A DNA stretch of 11,789 nt from Aquimarina sp. (GTDB taxonomy: Bacteria; Bacteroidota; Bacteroidia; Flavobacteriales; Flavobacteriaceae): assembly GCA_002697475.1 (NCBI GenBank), contig NZVW01000055.1:1-11789 (forward strand). Direction: 5' to 3'. A program made the translations under genes and the position numbers. Positions 8,670 through 11,789 of the stretch are shown here, in pieces. A model generated the notes under the pieces. It was not told the origin of the DNA. It worked only from the letters and a program-made list of their open reading frames with translations, and did no database searches. The stretch's first letter is position 1. Each line of letters begins with the position of its first letter.

Positions 8670-9047
8670 TTACTTAAGCTCAACCTCAGCTCCAGCCTCT
8701 TCTAATTGAGCTTTAAGAGCCTCAGCCTCATCCTTAGCTATTCCTTCTTTGATAGCGCTAGGAGCACCATCTACTAATTCTTTAGCTTCTTTAAGACCAA
8801 GACCAGTTAATTCTTTAACTAGTTTTACTACAGCTAACTTAGAAGCACCAGCTGCTTTAAGAATTACGTCAAACTCTGATTTTTCTTCAGCAGCTTCACC
8901 ACCACCAGCTCCAGCACCAGCAGCTACAGCTACAGCAGCAGCAGCAGGCTCGATACCGTATTCTTCTTTTAATATATCAGCTAATTCATTAACTTCTTTT
9001 ACTGTTAAGTTAACTAATTGTTCTGCGAAATCTTTTAAATCTGCCAT
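8670..9047 (-). CDS. rplL: 50S ribosomal protein L7/L12 (bL12)
   Basis: This 125-residue stalk protein binds L10 as dimers and recruits translational GTPases to the ribosome. Residues 1-33 form the dimerisation domain (MADLKDFAEQLVNLTVKEV...). Residues 34-52 are an Ala/Gly-rich flexible hinge whose DNA is low-complexity GCT/GCA/GGT repeats (about 8890-8950). Residues about 56-125 form the globular C-terminal domain, with the factor-binding segment KLAVVKLVKELTGLGLKEAK (70-89) and LVDGAPSAIKEG (91-102). Length is close to the E. coli protein. The ATG start gives the usual N-terminus, with an A-rich, Shine-Dalgarno-free upstream region. It lies 66 bases after rplJ and 137 bases before rpoB. Since L12 is needed in about four or more copies per ribosome, the longer rplJ-rplL spacer may allow independent initiation. 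Confidence 0.99.
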   Translation of the reverse strand: MADLKDFAEQLVNLTVKEVNELADILKEEYGIEPAAAAVAVAAGAGAGGGEAAEEKSEFDVILKAAGASKLAVVKLVKELTGLGLKEAKELVDGAPSAIKEGIAKDEAEALKAQLEEAGAEVELK

Positions 9048-9098
9048 TTTCTATCGTTTTAATAATTTTTTTAATAATATAATTTGTTAAAAAGTGCG

Positions 9099-9112
9099 TA
9101 CGTTTTTACGTA
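9099..9112 (-). promoter_or_regulatory. Small hairpin in the rplJ-rplL spacer
   Basis: TACGT (9099-9103) and ACGTA (9108-9112) form a 5-bp stem around a 4-base loop, one base past the rplJ stop. The following minus-strand sequence, ACGCACTTTTTAAC, holds five T a few bases on. It is too short and AT-rich to be a confident terminator. It might stabilise the 3' end of the upstream mRNA, or be chance. Confidence 0.25.
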
Positions 9113-9113
9113 A

Positions 9114-9635
9114 TTATCCTTCCTTTTCGGATAATGTTTTAAGGATACCTGCAAGTTTTCCTCCACCTGATTTAAGTGCAGAAACAACATTTTTAGCAGG
9201 CGATTGAAGTAATCCAATGATATCTCCAATAACTTCTTCCTTAGATTTGATACTTACAAGAGCATCAAGGTTTTCGTCACCTACAAATATTGCCTCTTCT
9301 ATAAATGCACCTTTAAGTAAAGGTCTGTCAGATTTTTTACGGAACTCCTTTATTACTTTAGCTGGCGCATTACCAGTCTCAGAAAGCATAATAGAAGTGT
9401 TACCTTTTAATACATTTGGTAACTGACCGAAATCCTTATCTGAATTCTCCATAGCCTTTGCCAGGAGCGTATTCTTAACTACTTTTAAAGAAACATTAGC
9501 TTTAAAACAAGCTCTTCTTAAGTTAGAAGTTGTTCCTGCGTCTAAACCTGAAATATCTGCTAAATAGATAATTGGGCTGTCCGCTAACTGAGCAGTTAAG
9601 TCTTCAATTACTTGTGATTTTTCTTCTCTAGTCAT
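9114..9635 (-). CDS. rplJ: 50S ribosomal protein L10 (uL10)
   Basis: This 173-residue protein forms the base of the ribosomal stalk. Its N-terminal domain binds 23S rRNA together with L11, and its C-terminal helix carries the L7/L12 dimers. The start MTREEKSQVIEDL, the segment LADISGLDAGTTSNLRR (25-41), SLKVVKNTLLAKAM (49-62) and LKGNTSIM (76-83) are characteristic of the family. The L12-binding helix corresponds to about residues 148-173 (KNVVSALKSGGGKLAGIL...). Length is near the usual 165-175. It lies only 15 bases after rplA, so no separate long leader is available. In E. coli an L10-L12 binding leader precedes rplJ; no equivalent was recognised here. The ATG start has no Shine-Dalgarno sequence. 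Confidence 0.98.
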   Translation of the reverse strand: MTREEKSQVIEDLTAQLADSPIIYLADISGLDAGTTSNLRRACFKANVSLKVVKNTLLAKAMENSDKDFGQLPNVLKGNTSIMLSETGNAPAKVIKEFRKKSDRPLLKGAFIEEAIFVGDENLDALVSIKSKEEVIGDIIGLLQSPAKNVVSALKSGGGKLAGILKTLSEKEG

Positions 9636-9650
9636 AATCGTTTATCTTAA

Positions 9651-10346
9651 TTACCCAGCAAAGTTTTTAGAATCAACCTGAACACCAGGACTCATTGTAG
9701 AAGATATAAATATTGATTTAATATATACACCTTTTGCAGCCTGAGGTTTTAACTTTACTAATGTTGTTATTAGTTCTTTAGCATTACCTGCTAATTTTTC
9801 AGCCTCAAATGAAGATTTTCCAATTGATGCATGAACGATTCCTGTCTTGTCAACTTTGAAGTCAATCTTACCTGACTTAACGTCTGAAACTGCCTTTGCT
9901 ACATCCATCGTAACAGTACCAGTTTTAGGGTTAGGCATTAAACCTCTAGGTCCAAGGATTCTTCCTAATGGTCCTAATTTACCCATAACGCTAGGCATAG
10001 TGATGATTACATCAACATCAGTCCAACCACCTTTAATTTTATCAAGGTAATCGTCTAATCCTACAAAGTCCGCTCCAGCTTCTTTAGCTTCGGCTTCCTT
10101 ATCAGGAGTAACTAATGCTAACACCTTAACATCTTTACCAGTTCCGTGTGGTAATGTCACCACACCTCTAACCATTTGGTTAGCTTTACGTGGGTCAACA
10201 TTTAAACGTACTGCAAGATCTACTGATGCATCAAAGTTTACGTTTGTTATTTCTTTTACTAAAGCAGAAGCTTCAGCTAATGTATACGCTTTGTTCTTTT
10301 CAACTTTAGCGCGAGCTTCTTTTTGCTTTTTTGTTACTTTTGCCAT
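9651..10346 (-). CDS. rplA: 50S ribosomal protein L1 (uL1)
   Basis: This 231-residue protein binds the mobile L1 stalk of 23S rRNA near the E site and assists release of deacylated tRNA. In many bacteria it also represses translation of the rplK-rplA mRNA. Domain I is formed by the two ends of the chain, and domain II by the middle (about 68-158). The family signature is present: MPSVMGKLGPLGRILGPRG (117-135) followed by LMPNPKTGTV (136-145). Other conserved segments are VDLAVRLNVDPRKANQMVRG (42-61) and VTLPHGTGK (63-71). Length is typical for the family. The gene begins 18 bases after rplK and ends 15 bases before rplJ, consistent with co-translation from one message. The start is ATG without a Shine-Dalgarno sequence. 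Confidence 0.99.
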   Translation of the reverse strand: MAKVTKKQKEARAKVEKNKAYTLAEASALVKEITNVNFDASVDLAVRLNVDPRKANQMVRGVVTLPHGTGKDVKVLALVTPDKEAEAKEAGADFVGLDDYLDKIKGGWTDVDVIITMPSVMGKLGPLGRILGPRGLMPNPKTGTVTMDVAKAVSDVKSGKIDFKVDKTGIVHASIGKSSFEAEKLAGNAKELITTLVKLKPQAAKGVYIKSIFISSTMSPGVQVDSKNFAG

Positions 10347-10364
10347 TTTGTAAATCTTTTTGGA

Positions 10365-10802
10365 TTAAAAAGGAGCTTGTCCTTTTACATTTACACCCAT
10401 TGAACGAGCAGTACCAGCAATCATTTTCATAGCTGACTCTAAAGTAAATGCATTAAGATCCTGCATTTTATCTTCAGCAATTGCCTTTACCTGATCCCAA
10501 GTAATACTTGCTACTTTTTTACGATTAGGCTCACCAGAACCCTTCTTCTGCTTAGCTGCTTCCAGAATTTGAACAGCTGCCGGAGGAGTTTTTATAACAA
10601 AGTCAAAAGACTTGTCAGTATAAACGTTAATAACAACTGGCAATACTTTACCAGCTTTATCCTGCGTTCTACCATTGAATTGCTTACAGAATTCCATGAT
10701 ATTAACACCAGCAGCACCTAGAGCAGGTCCAACAGGTGGTGATGGGTTAGCAGCACCTCCTCGAACTTGAAGTTTTACAACTTTACTTAACTCTTTAGCC
10801 AT
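10365..10802 (-). CDS. rplK: 50S ribosomal protein L11 (uL11)
   Basis: This 145-residue protein binds the GTPase-associated centre of 23S rRNA, where it contacts elongation factors and the stringent-response sensor RelA. The N-terminal domain (about 1-70) has the proline-rich segment NPSPPVGPALGAAGVNIMEF (19-38), containing P22, P23 and P26, the region linked to thiostrepton binding. The C-terminal rRNA-binding domain (about 77-145) includes KKVASITWDQVKAIAEDKM (95-113), LNAFTLESAMKMIAGTARSM (116-135) and GVNVKG (136-141). Length is within the usual 140-147. It follows nusG after a 73-base spacer, the longest inside the nusG-rplJ stretch, in which a hairpin sits 3 bases before the ATG. The start has no Shine-Dalgarno sequence. 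All expected conserved regions are present. Confidence 0.99.
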   Translation of the reverse strand: MAKELSKVVKLQVRGGAANPSPPVGPALGAAGVNIMEFCKQFNGRTQDKAGKVLPVVINVYTDKSFDFVIKTPPAAVQILEAAKQKKGSGEPNRKKVASITWDQVKAIAEDKMQDLNAFTLESAMKMIAGTARSMGVNVKGQAPF

Positions 10803-10805
10803 TTT

Positions 10806-10822
10806 TCTAATTTTTAATTAGA
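10806..10822 (-). promoter_or_regulatory. AT-rich hairpin abutting the rplK start
   Basis: TCTAATT (10806-10812) and AATTAGA (10816-10822) form a perfect 7-bp stem with a 3-base loop, ending 3 bases before the rplK ATG. Its position could limit ribosome access to rplK. In many bacteria L1 represses this operon by binding the rplK leader, but the GC-rich L1-site signature was not recognised here. The hairpin is weak (one G-C pair). The role is inference. Confidence 0.35.
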
Positions 10823-10875
10823 ATTGCTCATTTTTTGGAAGCTTAGAACAATCCTAGAATATATATGTGTAACAA

Positions 10876-11430
10876 TTATATTTTTTCTACCTGCATATAG
10901 CTCAACTCTAATGGAGTTTTTCTTCCGAAAATCTTAACCATCACTTCAAGCTTACGCTTTTCTTCATTCACCTTTTCTACAGTACCATTAAATCCATTAA
11001 AAGGACCATCAATAACTTTCACTGTCTCACCCACTGTATAAGGTATAGCAACATTATCTGTTTTAACAGCAAGTTCATCCACCTTACCAAGCATTCTATT
11101 AATTTCAGATTTTCTTAAAGGCACCGGATCACCTCCTTTAACCTCACCAAGAAAACCAATAACGCCATTAATAGATTTTATAATATGTGGAATCTCACCG
11201 GACAGATTAGCCTCTATCATAACATAACCAGGAAAATAAACTCTTTCCTTGTTAATTTTTTTACCGTTTCTTATTTGTATAACTTTTTCAGTAGGTACTA
11301 GTATTTGAGAAACATAATCTTCCATGCCCATGTGAGCTATTTCTCTTTCAATATAGTCTTTGACTTTATTTTCCTGACCGCTTACCGCTCTAACTACGTA
11401 CCACTTCTTAGTATTATCAACCTCCGCCAT
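10876..11430 (-). CDS. nusG: Transcription termination/antitermination protein NusG
   Basis: This 184-residue elongation factor binds RNA polymerase at the clamp helices and bridges it to the ribosome or Rho. The NGN domain spans about residues 8-120, beginning KKWYVVRAVSGQENKVKDYI (8-27) and including the hydrophobic patch VYFPGYVMIEANL (64-76). A KOW domain follows at about 131-184, with VKVIDGPFNGFNGTVEKVN (137-155) and VMVKIFGRKTPLELSYMQVE (163-182). Length matches E. coli NusG (181). It lies 20 bases after secE, the classic secE-nusG pairing. Unlike its neighbours it has a purine-rich Shine-Dalgarno-like GAAAGG 4 bases ahead of the ATG. No domain insertion was seen, which argues against a specialised paralogue such as RfaH or UpxY. 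Confidence 0.98.
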   Translation of the reverse strand: MAEVDNTKKWYVVRAVSGQENKVKDYIEREIAHMGMEDYVSQILVPTEKVIQIRNGKKINKERVYFPGYVMIEANLSGEIPHIIKSINGVIGFLGEVKGGDPVPLRKSEINRMLGKVDELAVKTDNVAIPYTVGETVKVIDGPFNGFNGTVEKVNEEKRKLEVMVKIFGRKTPLELSYMQVEKI

Positions 11431-11434
11431 TTTT

Positions 11435-11440
11435 CCTTTC
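11435..11440 (-). promoter_or_regulatory. Shine-Dalgarno-like site of nusG
   Basis: The minus strand reads GAAAGG followed by four A and then the nusG ATG. This is the only start in the window with a recognisable purine-rich GG core. The spacing is short, and Bacteroidota generally make little use of Shine-Dalgarno pairing, so it may be incidental. Confidence 0.35.
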
Positions 11441-11450
11441 TTATCTCTGA

Positions 11451-11648
11451 TTATGATTTAACTAACTTAAAATAGTACTCTATTAGATTACTAAATGTAG
11501 TATCTATACCCCAGATCGCTAATGAAAAGATCACTGAAAAAACAATTACAACCACTGTTAGACGCTGAGCTTCTGCCCAAGGTGTCCATGTTACATGGTT
11601 TTTCAACTCATTATAAGATTCTGATATGTAATTAATTAATCCAGCCAT
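11451..11648 (-). CDS. secE: Preprotein translocase subunit SecE
   Basis: This 65-residue protein is the small essential subunit that clamps SecY in the SecYEG translocon of the inner membrane. It has the short single-span form. Residues about 3-27 form the amphipathic surface helix, with the conserved ESYNELKNHVTWTPWAEAQ (10-28). One transmembrane segment covers about residues 30-50 (LTVVVIVFSVIFSLAIWGI). A short tail, DTTFSNLIEYYFKLVKS, follows. E. coli SecE has three spans, whereas one span is usual in most other bacteria. The gene lies between tRNA-Trp (73-base spacer) and nusG (20-base gap), the standard Bacteroidota arrangement. The start is ATG in an A-rich context without a Shine-Dalgarno sequence. 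Confidence 0.97.
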   Translation of the reverse strand: MAGLINYISESYNELKNHVTWTPWAEAQRLTVVVIVFSVIFSLAIWGIDTTFSNLIEYYFKLVKS

Positions 11649-11668
11649 TTGCTTATTTTTTATAAATC

Positions 11669-11687
11669 AACTACTCAAAGAATAGTT
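11669..11687 (-). promoter_or_regulatory. Hairpin between tRNA-Trp and secE
   Basis: In the minus-strand transcript AACUAUUC and GAGUAGUU pair over 8 bp (one G-U) around a 3-base loop. It lies 34 bases after the tRNA discriminator base and 20 bases before the secE ATG. No U run follows, so it is not an intrinsic terminator. It might protect the secE message after the tRNA is cut out. The role is inference. Confidence 0.3.
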
Positions 11688-11721
11688 ACTAATTTTTCAG
11701 TACTAAACACTTTCACTTAAG

Positions 11722-11789
11722 CACGGGTTGAGAGGCTCGAACTCCCGACACCTGGTTTTGGAGACCAGTGCTCTACCAACTGAGCTAAA
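11722..11789 (-). tRNA. tRNA-Trp (anticodon CCA), 5' end cut by window edge
   Basis: The minus strand shows positions 6-73 of a tRNA. The D-arm is GCTC/GAGC with loop AGTTGGTA. The anticodon stem is CTGGT/ACCAG with loop CTCCAAA, so the anticodon is CCA (Trp). A five-base variable loop GTGTC follows, then the T-arm GGGAG/CTCTC (one G-U) with loop TTCGAGC. The 3' acceptor strand is AACCCGT with discriminator G at 11722. The first five bases of the acceptor 5' strand (predicted ACGGG) lie beyond the right edge. The sequence after the discriminator is CTTAAG, so the CCA end is not encoded and must be added by tRNA nucleotidyltransferase. The gene points the same way as secE and is probably cut out of a longer transcript starting upstream, where tuf is commonly found in this phylum. 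Confidence 0.96.

Noticed and set aside
8890..8950. GCT/GCA/GGT-rich low-complexity repeat
   Set aside because: This is the Ala/Gly hinge of L7/L12, normal for the protein.
1095..10050. Plus-strand open frames of 60-113 codons within rpoC, rpoB, rplL, rplJ and rplA (for example 8749-9090 and 5855-6148)
   Set aside because: They lie antisense to well-conserved genes, their translations resemble no family, and they follow from the codon bias of the real genes.
10347..10372. CTTTTT/AAAAAG inverted repeat at the rplK-rplA junction
   Set aside because: Only A-T pairs apart from one G-C, overlapping the stop of rplK; too weak to call a terminator or regulatory element.
11676..11684. Possible promoter -7 element in the tRNA-secE spacer (minus strand TATTCTTTG)
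   Set aside because: The spacing between TA and TTTG is three instead of two, and no -33 TTG lies at the right distance; it also falls inside the hairpin.

Overview
The window holds the 3' part of the conserved bacterial translation/transcription cluster, with every gene on the minus strand. In transcription order (high to low coordinate) it runs: tRNA-Trp (cut by the right edge), secE, nusG, rplK, rplA, rplJ, rplL, rpoB, rpoC, an intrinsic terminator, then a partial DUF3467-family gene cut by the left edge. No plus-strand gene, mobile element, CRISPR array or tRNA other than Trp was seen, and no gap between genes exceeds 137 bases.

The organism looks like a member of the Bacteroidota, most likely Flavobacteriaceae (Gramella, Salegentibacter or Zunongwangia-like). 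This rests on the RpoB N-terminus (MLATQTERLNF), the RpoB/RpoC insertion pattern, AT-rich DNA, near-absence of Shine-Dalgarno sequences, a tRNA without encoded CCA, and a DUF3467 gene after rpoC. The genus is inference from remembered family sequences, not from a search.

Region by region: 11649-11789 has tRNA-Trp and a short spacer with a hairpin; 10876-11648 has secE and nusG (protein export and transcription elongation); 8670-10802 has the four ribosomal stalk/L1-arm proteins L11, L1, L10 and L7/L12; 329-8532 has the beta and beta' subunits of RNA polymerase; 1-324 has the terminator and the DUF3467 gene. Gaps are short inside the ribosomal-protein block (15-18 bases for rplK-rplA-rplJ). 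They are longer, and carry RNA hairpins, where expression ratios probably need adjusting: nusG-rplK, rplJ-rplL, rplL-rpoB and rpoB-rpoC.

All full-length proteins look intact, with catalytic and metal-binding residues in place. This is essentially an ordinary core-genome region. The items most worth a second look are the tandem hairpins between rplL and rpoB, the rplK leader (a hairpin overlapping a possible five-codon reading frame), the terminator placed immediately before the DUF3467 gene, and the uncharacterised DUF3467 protein itself. I found no evidence of a new defence, mobile or biosynthetic system.
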